Part shown: in pieces, positions 46,901-57,990 of the stretch
How positions within the stretch are numbered: the stretch's first letter is position 1
Layout: each line of letters begins with the position of its first letter
Assembly (NCBI RefSeq): GCF_019279795.1
Contig: NC_056732.1
Coordinates: 1,077,984,930 to 1,078,048,929, forward strand
Direction: 5' to 3'
DNA: 64,000 nucleotides
Origin: Protopterus annectens
Taxonomy: Eukaryota; Chordata; Ceratodontiformes; Protopteridae
Program-made: the position numbers and the translations under genes
Notes under the pieces: generated by a model
The model's database searches: none
Told to the model about the DNA's origin: nothing
What the model saw: only the letters and a program-made list of their open reading frames with translations

Positions 46901-48440
46901 GCATCTATTGTTTTAATTGATATGCAGAAGGCCTTTCATTCAGTTAGCTGTGATTTTATGTTTTTGACTGTAGCACCAGCACTAGCATAAGAAAGGGTAC
47001 AAATCTTGCATAATAATCCAGGGGTTAAAATAAGAATAATGGTGTCCTGTCATAGAGGGTTAAGTTAGGATGTGGAGCTAGACAGGATTGTTTCCCATTG
47101 CAAGGAATATTTTTTAAGTAATGGAAAAAAAAAACTTGCACAGAGAGTGAGACATATCATATCATATAGAGTTGGGGCAGTAAGCAGAACTGAAGAAGTG
47201 GTGACCTTTCTGTAGATGACTGTATACTGCTGTTGTAGGACAATGAATAGATTTCACACAGACATTAAACATATTTCAAGATTTTGGAACGGAAACTGGC
47301 ATATTATATCATCAAAAATATCTTTGGTGATTAGAATTGGGATGGGGTTCAAGCAGCATAGGATTTATGTAGCCAGCTGAAAGTGAAAAATTACTAGAGA
47401 TAAAAATATTTCTCTGATTAGTCAAAATTAGAAAAATACAGGAATTGAAAGGAAATAAAAGATAGAGTAGAAACTCTCTTGGATAAATGGTCAAGGATGA
47501 CAGGTACTTTATGAGGTCACATATAAATATTGGTCTTGCCATTATGTTTTCATCTTCTAAGACATGTCATCATATCATGAAAAAAATAAATGGTTAGGGA
47601 AATTTTAACTGCTATGTGATAGATATTTCTGGAGAGGGAAGAGAACTAGAAATGGTAAAGTCAGAAAGTCAGACTTAAGGCTATTAAAAGAATGGAAAGG
47701 AATGCCAGATATTAACGGATAACATAATAGTAATAAATATAGTACAGTGGTTCAGATGAGTAGAAAAAGGAAGCTTCAGATGATGACATAAGATAAAGAA
47801 AGGGGCACTAGACAATATTATTAAGAGGGAGTTAATGTGTCTGCACTAGCAGCAGTAAAAAAGTGCATAGGGAGAATTAATTGTGGGGAGGACTGACAGG
47901 AGAAGGTTGAGAAATTTAATGATAGAAAAGTAAAGACTTACTGTTGGTACTCCCATACAACAATGGGAAAAAGGGGCCTAAGCTTTAAGGAGCATTTAAA
48001 ATTTCAGAGTAGGCATGGTGATTTAAAGAGCTTGCTCATGTACAACATGATTACCAACTGGAAGAGGACACAGGCTAATACTGCCAATGTTGCAAATGAC
48101 AGAAAGAGAAGAGGAAAATGAGAAGATGGGGGAAAGAGGTCCTAAAATTAAAGATCCGGTAAGAAGAAAGAAAGGCGGAGTAATTTAGACAGCATTAGGC
48201 TCCTTAGAAGAACTAAGGGTATGGAGAAACATAAAAACAGACAAATTAAAGAAAATGAGAAATAGGTTAATTAGAATGTATGCCAGGAAACCTGGTAGAA
48301 GATTAAATGATTGCTTATGATGGGACCAGTTATAGACATACATTGTGGCTCGTTACACAGATTAACAACAGAATGTGACTTATTTATGATATTTAATGGC
48401 ACTATATGCTGATATCTAATACAAGATTTAATTAGTGGTC
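43950..48440 (+). mobile_element. L1-like LINE remnant, split by an L2-like LINE
   Basis: ORF2 remnants only. Before the insertion: an endonuclease end and a Lys/Glu-rich region (RLFIDKDKIWETEAVYIKKS near 44253). After it: DAFADLYSSLY (about 46353), SLYNAEAELYARII (about 46728), DDQIMFCKGQGIA (about 46805), SIVLIDMQKAFHSV (about 46906, first RT Asp), and GCRQDCFPLQ in the block usually RQGCPLSP (about 47076). Thumb and C-terminal scraps follow, up to about 48440. Stops and shifts throughout. It differs from Tx1-A and Tx1-B and from the tail at 51.7 kb. Confidence 0.62.
44765..46350 (+). mobile_element. L2-like LINE, 5'-truncated, inserted in the L1-like element
   Basis: Starts within the RT (FPAEINGLLSSAVFLDLSKA, about 44795) and runs through VTLGVPQSSNLGPLFFSLFT, YADDSTLICSAQT (about 45087, catalytic pair intact) and SYESWLSNTQLLLNPNKTKL. 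A C-terminal domain follows (SLRDLDWFELSHLLYQTQVI, then SSRPLRSWN). It ends in a poly-C stretch, a 3' untranslated region and an AATAAATGAATAAATAAG tail. Several frameshifts. It belongs to the CR1/L2/Jockey group; the exact clade is open. The base composition (C-rich on the plus strand) contrasts with the purine-rich L1 host. Confidence 0.75.
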
Positions 48441-48449
48441 AGACATTAT

Positions 48450-48820
48450 CCATCAATATAATCAAATGATGACTCTATTTTAGGCATAAGGATAAAACAT
48501 AGCCTTGGTTTGGAGTTGTTTTCTCACACTCAGGGCATTCTGCACAAAAATGTCCAGTTTTGTTTATTATGCCCAGACAATAAAATCTGGCTAAAATCCT
48601 GGCTTTGTTTTTTTCCCCATACCCAGCTCTTCCCTGATAAATGATGACTTTGTGCAACATTTATGACTAAATTCCATGAAGGATTTTGGGATCCAACAAA
48701 TTTGTCTTCCTTTTCTTTAGGTACTCTATATACTAAGTCATTCTGTATTTCAAAGTAGGGAAAGGAAATGTGTGTGTTTGTTGTAGGTTCCTCTCCCACA
48801 ATCCTGGACATGTTCTCATC
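48450..48820 (-). pseudogene. Gypsy integrase zinc-binding fragment
   Basis: The minus strand reads YFEIQNDLVYRVPKEKEDKF (about 48760), then QNPSWNLVINVAQSHHLSGK, a region that should read GHLGxxKT but is altered, ARFYCLGI, and FCAECPECEKTTPNQG (about 48520). This is the HHCC zinc domain of a Ty3/gypsy integrase. The His pair and both Cys pairs can be made out across a frameshift. It differs from the Gmr1-like copy at 62.9 kb. No LTR seen around it. Confidence 0.7.
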
Positions 48821-48829
48821 AGAAGATTA

Positions 48830-49796
48830 GAGATGAAAGGGGATGGTACTCTAGTAAATGTTTGTGAAGTAAGCTAGTACAGGAATGGGAAATGTTATTG
48901 TTTTCTATATTCATTATAACAATTAGGTTTTGCTTCTCATTTGAATTCTCAGTGGATCTTCTGTCTGTAGTCTGATGTTTAGTACTCTGTGTCTTTTCCT
49001 AGGCTTATCCTGTCTTGGCTCTGTAGTATATGTTGTGTCCTTCATGGTTTTCCCTTTTTCATGAAGTTATATTTATAAGCATACAAGACACTTAGTAAAA
49101 ACATCTTTTGCTAAAGTTTCACTTGTTATTCATGCCTGAACCCCTGTTCCCAGTCTAGCCTGGCTCCCTGCTGGTAATAGCTGCCTAATTTCAGAATGGT
49201 TAGTAGGGATTTTGTCCTGTTGTTATGTTCTCACCCATATTCTGGTTCCCCTAAGGGTCTCAAGTATGCTTCCCGGGCCTTTACTAAACCTAAACATGTA
49301 AATGTTCATAACTGCGGTTAATCATTTTTCCTTTCATTTAGAGGATAACAGCAGTTAACAGTGCTCATCTGCCTGCCATCTTTGCTCCAAAATCTGGACT
49401 GATTCAATAAAGACCATCTTTGAAAATTGATATTAAAAGACTTTATCCATTTGTTGTTGCTACTGATTTTGGAATTTCAGGAGTTCTAGCTTCAGATGGC
49501 AGGCTACACAACCTCCGCTTCTCTGATGATTCATCTGAAAGCTGGATGAGACTTCCACAGATAACACAACTGTTTTTCATCTCCTTTGTCAAAGTTGTTC
49601 AAGCAATCGATTTAAGTTGCTTGTTTGTTCCTCTCCTGATTATTTAGATTTTTTGTTATGGGCTCTGCTACTACATATAACCAAGAAATTAGCTGACATA
49701 ATGGTTGTATTTCCCTCACTTTCAGTTTTTCATTTAGAGGATGACAAGTGTTTAGTATTGGGCTGTTCACCCTGAATAGTTCCTTATATGTTCTCA
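48830..49796. other. Unassigned stretch
   Basis: Nothing recognised beyond AT-rich non-coding sequence. Confidence 0.4.
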
Positions 49797-50640
49797 TTCC
49801 TCAACATCTCCAGTTTTGCAGAATGTCTTTGACATTGTTTCATATTTTTATACTCTCCCTCATAAAATCATTGATGTTTTTCTGATAAATCACTGAGGAT
49901 TAAAGTTATTCAGTAATACCAAAAATTATCATTTTGCAGTTATTTAGTAAATACAAGTAGATGCAAAGCCTCTACTTCATTTAACTTTTCCTTAATATGT
50001 TTGTAGTGTTTCTCATTTAATAGTTTATTTACCTGGTAAATCAGTGCGGATTGCAGTCGGTTAATAATACCACATGTTAGTGTTTAGTAATTCTCATTGT
50101 TCAGAAATTAATGTTGATGCAAAGCCTGCTGTCAAACCCTCTCATTTGTCACTGATATTGCCTGATATTTTTTCCCTGTCTCATAAAATTTATGATCTGC
50201 TAGTAAATCACTCGAGATTGTAATTAGTAAAGCTTTGTGCTTCTTATTCTTCATCAAATGCATGTTGATGCAAAACTTGTTATTCCATTAACTTTTTTAA
50301 AAAATGAATTAGAAACATATTTAAAAAAATGTCATTGATTTTCTGTCCCTCCCCCTAATTACTTTTGTCTTTTTCACTGAGTGTTAGCAAATAATTTGAG
50401 GGCTATAAATGTAGTGCTTTTGGTATTCTGGTCAATTGTAGTGGGTTGCAGTTGTCAAATATGACATCTTCTGAATTCATATCATTTAGAAAAGGATTGC
50501 TATATAAAGCTATTATATTAACTCTCAAAGTATGTAAGAACAATATTTAAAATTTGCCCCTGATATTGGGCCTGTGTACCTCCAATAATTTTTGGCATTG
50601 TCACTAAGAGTTTGAGAGAGCAATTTATTTTATAAGAGCT
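49797..50640 (-). mobile_element. hAT-like MITE relative with tripled interior
   Basis: On the minus strand it starts and ends like the 300-bp MITEs (TTTGCAGAATGTCTTTGACA against ACAGAATGTCCAGATT at the left; GCCCCTGATATTGGGCC against CCCAAAAATAGGGAC inverted at the right). The interior segment ending in AAATCACTGAGGATT occurs about three times (near 49888, 50040 and 50205), which lengthens the element to about 840 bp. Confidence 0.55.
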
Positions 50641-51271
50641 GGACATCTGAGGTGAACACAGGCAAAAATATTATTACTGGGGCTGTCGGAGCTTTGCATG
50701 ATTAATATGATTTTTGTGAATTAGCTTAGAATACTCTAATATATGACTATTATTTACATTTGAATTGCATTACATGGCTCTCATTTTTATCACTATCTGA
50801 AGTGCACACAGAAGTGGCTATAACTGCTGGGTCGGGGTGAGAGCTGTCAGTGGATGAAGTCAACTGACCCTTTTGTCATTTGCTCAGTTAAACAATCACT
50901 CATTCAGGTTTGTCAGTTTATTATACATTTGTGTGACTTAAGGTGGAATACTTTATTACTGTGACCAATGCATATTAATTACCACTATCTGACATCTGAG
51001 TTATACACAACAAAATAGATGTAATTGATGGGTATGGGGGCTGCTCTGTCCACTGTTATTTGATTGCTGTTAAACAGTGCCTGATCTGGCACAGCATGTA
51101 GGAGTAGTGAAACTGTGTGTGTGTTAAAATCAGTATTGCTAATTGGTAAGGAAGAAATCACTTTTCCAGATATGATTTATGTATAATCAAAAGCATTTGT
51201 CACCTCACTTTATTATGAACTGCTATTTTGTCAGACACAACTTATTTCTTCCTTAAAAGAAAAAAAAAACA
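50641..51271. other. Unassigned stretch
   Basis: No recognised feature. Confidence 0.4.
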
Positions 51272-51715
51272 GAATTTCTTTCATTGCATATTTTTTCAGG
51301 CCATCATTGGATCAAAAATTGCATAATAGCTCTAAAGTGCACATCAGAACATCTAGATCCCATTGGTTTCAAGACTACTGGCTTAATTCAGTTATTTTCT
51401 CCACAGTTATTACAATGCACTTTTGGCCAGTTAGAGTATGTTGAAAGGATGCTGGAAAAAGTTAAGTTGGAGATAAGACTGAATTTCTTTCCTTAGTCAT
51501 GAATTTTGTTCAGGTCGTTATTGGATCAAAAGACTAGAAAATAGGAAAAAAACTCTAAAATGTACATGTGAACACTTAAAAAAATGATTTCTGGGGGCCT
51601 AGTATGCTCCCAGATCCCCATCTTAATCCAGTTCATTATTCCACAGTTATTACAGTGTAGTCTGTCACAGTTAGGGAGTGTTGAAAGGATGCAGGAAAAG
51701 CTGAAGAATCAGAAA
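51272..51715. repeat. Direct duplication of about 210-235 bp
   Basis: Copies start GAATTTCTTTC at 51272 and 51481. Both contain TTATTGGATCAAAA-like, CCACAGTTATTACA and GTTGAAAGGATGC blocks in order, with scattered changes and one small insertion in the second copy. Origin unknown. Confidence 0.8.
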
Positions 51716-52092
51716 AAGTGTACAAACAAATAACTTGGATTATGTAATAAGGCCATGGTGGAAGGAAGCAGGGACAGGACAAAGGCACTAGGGGATGCCT
51801 TACTAAGTTTAATGTTATTGGCTGCAAACAAAGCAATTACTGTAAAATGGAAAACAAAATATATTCCCAGAATAAATGATGTTCTGATTATTGTTAAAGA
51901 AATAAAAGAACTGGATGCAGGATTTTTCAAAAAGGGAAGAAGCAAATGTCTTAGAAATAAATGAAATTTGTGGGAATAATAGATGTAGAATAATATTCAG
52001 GACAAGTTAGGTTTAAGAAAAGGCATAACTTGAGGAACATGTGTAATGGAGTGAATTTCATTTGTTAAAAATAAATCATAAATTGTATACTG

Positions 52093-52385
52093 ATATGCAC
52101 CAACAAAGCAGCACTGAGCTAAGAGCCTCCACAGATTCCAATGAATTTAAATAAGTCCAAAAACAGAAGAGGCTCACCACGACCATGTAATTGTTATAAT
52201 TAGGTTGTAGTTTTGATTGGTAGATGTGGTTTTAAATGGTATTTAAACACCTGATTTTATATGGCAGTTATTCAAGTCTGAAGAAGCGTTCTTGTAACGT
52301 GAAAGCGCTTACTTTGCTGCAGTATTAAAGAGTTTTGTACTTTAAGTGGTCGTGGTGAGCCTCTTCTGTTTTTTGACTTATATAC
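52093..52385 (+). mobile_element. Hammerhead-bearing insertion, exact 11-bp target duplication
   Basis: A 293-bp element between two copies of ATTGTATACTG (52082-52092 and 52386-52396). A 235-bp sub-unit (about 52151-52385) is bounded by a 33-bp inverted repeat (GAAGAGGCTCACCACGACCA at the left, its complement at the right, with one or two changes). The extra 58 bp lie upstream. It carries a hammerhead-like motif and then ATTAAAGAGTTTTGTACTTT, similar to the tail of PLE-A. Non-coding. I infer a non-autonomous relative of Penelope-like elements. Confidence 0.82.
52274..52314 (+). ncRNA. Hammerhead ribozyme-like motif, best copy
   Basis: Stem I strand AAGT, exact core CTGAAGA (52278-52284), one unpaired base, stem II GCGTT-CTTGT-AACGT, GAAA core (52301-52304), self-complementary stem III AGCGCT, cleavage dinucleotide TT, then ACTT pairing with AAGT. 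Every core position agrees with the hammerhead consensus; the G-T closing pair and extra base in stem II are irregular. The short palindromic stem III would favour a dimer. Confidence 0.65.
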
Positions 52386-52487
52386 ATTGTATACTGCATG
52401 AAAATAATTATGGGACCAGTTATTTTGTATGTAAACTAATGCTACAGATTAAAATATGATGAGTTAATAAAGATGTTAAAATATTCA

Positions 52488-53065
52488 TCTGGTCCATTAT
52501 TGAGTAAAATGCCCCATTTGGTATGTGCTGTACTAAGCACCTACAGCAATTAGAGAGATCTCAGAGGTTTCTAACAAAGAAAATCAAGAGGCTCCAGCAT
52601 GTGCCTTCAACAGATGGACTAAAGTCCCTGTCACTGTACTCTGTATTGTATAGACTTCTTAGAGAAGACTTATGCCTGACATACAGAGCAATCCAAGACC
52701 CAAACCTATTAAACTTCCTGCATATCCATAAATCAAATGGGACTAGGGCTACCCATTCTAGGGACCTAAATATGGCCTGCGACTTAAATAGGACATGATG
52801 GAGGGACAGATTTACCTCCCAGCAACTGCTGTGTCTTTGGAACACGCTACTAATTCATGAGAAACAGAGCACCTCTATGACACTGTTCAAGAGGAGTCTG
52901 GATAAATGGATGGTGCAGCATAAATTCTTACCAGGGATAGAGCCCACAACCCTCCTGGACATGGGCAGCCATCATTAAATGTAATCTTGGGTACTGACTA
53001 GCACTTCTATGGTATTATATTGGGATGAAATGGCTAGGTTTAAAATGACCTGATAATCTCCTATG
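52488..53065 (+). mobile_element. CR1-group fragment CR1-D, 3' end of ORF2
   Basis: Begins at VHYxVKCPIWYVLY-type sequence (52495). An open piece at 52523-52798 reads KHLQQLERSQRFLTKKIKRL, SLYSVLYRLLREDLCLTYRA and RATHSRDLNMACDLNRT, aligning with CR1-A and CR1-B. It ends in CCTATGATCCTATTC near 53060, a variant of the family terminal repeat. Confidence 0.78.
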
Positions 53066-53531
53066 ATCCTATTCAAGCCCAGCTGACTTGATCCCATTAT
53101 TCCTGGTTAGCACTCTGCTCAAATGCTAGAAGGTATGCCTCCAGGACATCCTCCCAGGTTAGTGACTTCAGTGTTGGCATTGCCCATGCTGTTGCAATGG
53201 ACTTGGTGATTGCTATATTCTCTCAGAAATGGCTGAGATTGTCTGTAGGAGCTGTTCCATAGTAGCCATCTCATCAGAGATGCAGAGTCAAGTAGGCTTC
53301 TCTCTCAGACTCTAAGCAGGAGGCACAGTCCCTCAGGGTCATAAGTTAGGGACCAATGTCAAGTAGACTTCACAAACAACACAGAGATTAAAAGCAGATA
53401 AATAAAGTAAGAATACCCAAAAGTAGCCACAAAATAGGTTTGTTAAGTGCTTTCATCCTATAGTAATTCAGGACTTTATTTATTTTATTTATTTATTTAT
53501 AATTCAGGACTTCAGAAAAAAAACCATTGTG
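53066..53531. other. Unassigned stretch
   Basis: No recognised protein or repeat; a short TTTATTTATT tract near 53475. Confidence 0.4.
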
Positions 53532-53690
<159 letters not shown>

Positions 53691-54129
53691 TTAAATTAAT
53701 TAACAAAGAGTGTGAGGACTACCACCCTATCACTTTTCAGCCTTGATACACGAGGTGAGGAAACATACTCATTCAAGCCAAGTACAAACCCGGTGTTCAA
53801 TCTAATTTGTCACATAGTTCTCTAGCAAATTAAATGTTTACCAAGTTACCCCTTCTGTCAGCCTTATTCATCTTTTCCAAAATAAAAAATATCAAACTTT
53901 TAAAAACCTGCACATAACATGGAATGTTTGTAAAGTGCATTAGTTCCATCACAATTTCTAATAGAAAATAAAATCTATTAACATTTGGAACATACAGCAA
54001 CATAAGCCATCCGTATGGTGGAAGAGTTAAACCAGCCTGGATCAAGTGTCATTTTAGGGTAGCCCCAAATAGTCACATTAGGACATTCTAAAATATAGCT
54101 ACATTGTTTAGAGGTCCCAGACTTAGAAC

Positions 54130-54545
54130 ATTATTCATAAGTGTCTACAAATTGCTAGTTATATTCAAACAACCCCCAAATGTTATGAGCTGACTTCAAA
54201 GTAAAACTTTGATCAGGTTACATTCTGAGTAACAATTCATTGTTAAACACAAATTTTGAGTTATTTTCCATTATTATTCTGATATTTTGCAGTTTCCACA
54301 GAATGATGTAATCCCATAGTTATACTGAAATGAATAATAGTTGCGTCATGAGCATTAACTATAGGTTTACATAAAACAGGGGCAAATCTATCACTTCTAG
54401 ATGAACTTTCTCCCTTTAAAATGTCATCGATCAAACTCTCAGGATAATTTCTATTAAAAAAATATGCATTCATCTTAATAAATTTTATTTTATATAAATC
54501 ATCATCCAAGATAATCCTAGAAAGGCATACTGCTTGTTCCTTCAT
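54130..54545 (-). pseudogene. Penelope-like C-terminal remnant PLE-C
   Basis: The minus strand at 54545-54261 reads MNAYFFNRNYPESLIDDILK, then SSRSDRFAPVL and IHFSITMGLHHSVE. This resembles the PLE region between RT and endonuclease (pattern: F..RGYP...I, a basic helix, then DR..LL). Further left are scattered Cys codons and a CSKC pair. No RT or GIY-YIG motif is certain, so the call rests on one block. It is opposite in strand to PLE-B. Confidence 0.42.
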
Positions 54546-55535
54546 TATACTTTTCTTCTACCCATAGTTATGGGTATTATTAAACAATGATAACAGGCAG
54601 CCTTAGAATTAAACTTTTGAGTAAATAGTCTATGTTACAGTAACATATGATAGGCCACATTATTTGTGTCCCCTGGTAACCCTTTACTTGCACAGATTGG
54701 TTAAATACACCAATTAATTGTTGGGTGAATATGGAGTTTGATATTCATTTTAAGTATAGTTTGTTGCGAATGTAAAGCTACTTCTGGATTATTTATTTTT
54801 TTGGAGGGGGCACTGAATCTAAATATTGCTTTTAGTTATTATAATTAAAATTATTTTCTGAAATTTTATAAACCTTCTCCTAAACATGTTTTTTTTCTGT
54901 CCTTAATCAACTTTTTCTCCTTGTGAAATTTAACAATATTAATGTGTTTGCACTTTTTAAAATATAAGTGGCTATTCAGGTTTTTTAGATTCAAAGAACA
55001 AGTCATTATGAATCAAAGTATTCAGCTCCTCCACCTCCACATCACTGGTTAGTTTTCTAATAATCAATTCATTGCATCCAATGAGAATATTAAGACATTT
55101 TGAAGGCTCAGTCTTTGAAAAAAAATCACTTAAGTTCCTTGTCTAATTCAAAGTGATCAGTAGTGGCATTAGGGAATTTTATGAATACTGAGACCCTTAA
55201 GCAGAATTTCCTATGTTATCAAAGCTTATCAGGTTGAAGGGATTTTAATTTAGTTAATTTTTTACAAAAATTATCCAGTTATCCTTGCCAGCCCACAAAT
55301 GTGGAGCTAAACAAGGAATTCACTCCACAAGGAAACACATAATTTAACACACAAGACATTTCCTTCAGTACAATTACATCTTTTAGAAAAAGTTTTTTTT
55401 CTTTTGTATTTAATATATGAGCTGATACAGCTAGAACTCTTATAGACCTATGATTATATACAGGGAAATGGAACTCTGAATATATTTTGCATGATGCCAG
55501 TTTTATACATTACAGGCTAAAGAAACCCCCTGTTT
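54546..55535. other. Unassigned stretch
   Basis: Possibly more of PLE-C on the minus strand, but no motif is convincing. Confidence 0.3.
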
Positions 55536-57240
55536 ACAACCCACCACTTATTTCTACTCTGCAAAACTTTTCAAGATCTATGTGAACATGATATAATTAC
55601 TGGTCTCTCAGGTAAATGTCAAAACTAATATTATAATTTAAATGTACCTGAGAAAAAAGCATTATTAGAGTTAAACAAGGAAAACCCATTTTAGATTTAT
55701 GAAAGCAGATGAATGAAGGTTATAATGAGTCAATAAAAGTATATTGATACTCTTGCACTTATGTTATACAACAAATATGAATATACTATTATATCTTTAA
55801 TTGGAAATCATAAAATATATAGCCATGTAGAAAAATATATTAATTGATTTATCTATATAAGGATATTCTAATATATATGAGTTTTTGAATATCTGTATAC
55901 CACAATTATGGATACTATTTGATATACCCAGAATTCTTTAGGGTCTGTGACTGAAGCAATTTCATTGTATCTTGACAGCATTTTGAACCCTATAATGCAG
56001 CAATTACCTTCTCTTACCAATAACTCCTAGAATATTTTAGATAAAATTAATACATATGAAATAAAAGGAGGTGAAACCTTTATGTGTAATCCTAAAGTTG
56101 TTTCTTTATTTACCTCTATTTCTTGGTTTGAAGAGGTTGAATTTCTTAGACATTATTTAACTATCTTTACAAATATATCCAATCATAGGTTTTTAAGTAA
56201 GTACTAGGCTAGCTGTCCTTGTTAGCCCCTTTTTTATGCTCAAATTAACATATCCCATTTGGTTAGAGATTGGCCTTACCCATTCCATGGTTGATAATTA
56301 TATATTAACCCTAATGATAATAACTGGGATCATACCATATATATTTTCTGTGGATCTACACATAGTATAAAGCATCTGGGAGCTGCCTCTGTCCATTAGT
56401 AGTACAGGAGGCAGTCTTGGAGTAAATTTTCTGTTTTCTGCCCATAGATCCAAGTTGATCTTGAATATAGGCAGGGATGAGCTTTGTTTTATGTGGATGT
56501 GGAGTCTGTTCCATTGCAGCAGTATCCTCTGTGAGATATAACTGTCCCTCCAAACTCATTCTGTTGATGTTACAGAAGAGGTTTAGATCCCCAGACAGAA
56601 TATTTCTGATGCCATTCGACATGCTGATGTGCAGTAAATACATCAATACTGGGTTGGAGGATGTCTGGTATGCCAGACACAGGTCACATTTTAATAGTCT
56701 GTAGGATACTGTGTACAGTGATAAGGCTCTGAGTTAGTCCATATAGGAAGTGCTGTTTAGGCCTTGTATCTTTTTAGTAAGGTATCTCTGTTGGTGTTGC
56801 ATTTATTGCATGTGTCTGGACAGATACTCAATGAGTGGCCTAAAGAGGACTGAGTAAAGGGGATATTAATATATTTTAATGGAATTGGGTGTAGATAATT
56901 TATTAATTTTTAATAAGATTTACCACAGGCAACCAAAAAGAGTAGCAGTGGGTGATACTGTTGCACCTTAATTTGCTAATCTTGTTTTACGGTGGTGGAA
57001 GACAAAAAACTTACCTTATATTTCATTTTTGATCATACATATTTATAAAAGGTTTGCTGACATTTTTTTAATTATTATTTGTGTAGGTTCTAATGTGGAA
57101 TGTCAGCAATGTATTGAGAAGGTTACCAGAGGAACTGTTTTTTTAAATGTTATCATGGCAACTAAATTAAAGGTTCTGATTTTTTTAAGCATTATTATAT
57201 ATTTAATGTAGTGGATCATTATTTCTAATGTTTGATTTGA
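55536..57240 (+). mobile_element. Penelope-like element remnant PLE-B, interrupted by CR1-E
   Basis: RT remnants: LGSVTEAISLYLDSILNPIM (about 55938; family GSLTEPISxYxD), MCNPKVVSLFTSI (about 56082; family TMDVxSLYTSI, catalytic Asp apparently replaced), then, right of CR1-E, VAVGDTVAPYFANLVLRWWE-like sequence (about 56935; family GTAMGxxxAPxYANL) and YKRFADIFLIIICVGS (about 57046). At the last block only one Asp of the catalytic pair is present, as in PLE-A. Frame breaks are many. No endonuclease part remains. Confidence 0.65.
56186..56880 (-). mobile_element. CR1-group fragment CR1-E inside PLE-B
   Basis: A minus-strand 3' piece with blocks LLHISMSNGIRNILSGDLNL and FCNINRMSLEGQLYL (about 56646-56510), matching the CR1 region around the C-terminal domain. 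At the left edge ATCATAGGTTTTTAAGTAAG then TACTAGGCTA parallels the 3' end of CR1-A (CATAGGTTGGTACTAGGCTA). It splits PLE-B, so it arrived later. Confidence 0.72.
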
Positions 57241-57699
57241 TGGAAAAGAACCTTTGCTAATAATTATTTACATTACAAAAGTTAACTATCCAGCCTTCAT
57301 GAAGCTATGTCAACAATTCTGACATCTGTATGGGTCCTGTTGTTTTACTCTGCACATTTTGTGACATGTCACACAGCTGTAGACCTTGGCCATTATATTA
57401 CATGAGTATCTTGAAATCAATTCATTTTTAATTAATGGTTTTGTTTTTCCTACCCATGGTGAGTTATAGTGTGTTATCACTACGATAAAACCAGTATGAT
57501 TGCTGTTTAGATAAATTTGCCTTTGGTGGAAACAGTAAGTTCATATTAACAATTATACTTTTTTAGGACAGAACCTTTTTGCATACCATCACTCATGTTT
57601 TGCCATGAAATTGCCTGATATGTCTTTGGTTCATAGCTTTGTATAGTTTTGCTAAGCTTACAGACAAGGAGACTACTGAGAATCTCAGCCATATCAACC

Positions 57700-57990
57700 A
57701 GTACTGGTGGGAATCTAACAATGTCCCCGATTAAGTAAATTTTCCTCCTATATCTTAGCTGGAAATTTAAAGTCACCCTTCCAGTTACCCAGATTAGTTA
57801 TGAAGGTTGCTAGGAAGGAACTCTGCTTGATTAGTAAGGACAACCCATTCTAGAAACAGGAAATTTGTTAGGTTAGGTACCTGTCACATCATCTGGTATT
57901 GTAGATGTAGCAATAGTATATGTTTATTTACATGGATATATGATTAGGTCTCTAGGGACCTCCCTTACTTGTAGTATGGAATCATTTTGT
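57700..57990 (-). mobile_element. CR1-group scrap CR1-F
   Basis: Nucleotide similarity to the 3' coding end of CR1-A: CTTCCAGTTACCCAG, GGAACTCTGCTTGA, CCCATTCTAGAA and TAGGTACCTGTC occur in the same order as in CR1-A near 2785-2900. Heavily eroded. Confidence 0.5.

Larger units (their letters stand above)
51716..52480 (+). mobile_element. L1/Tx1-like LINE 3' tail
   Basis: An open piece at 51755-51964 reads LLLAANKAITVKWKTKYIPR then VKEIKELDAGFFKKG, the extreme C-terminus of L1-clade ORF2 (family pattern: AIxxxWK, aromatic or Pro, then an acidic helix). The 3' region continues to about 52480 (AATAAAGATG), interrupted by the hammerhead element at 52093-52385. Confidence 0.6.
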
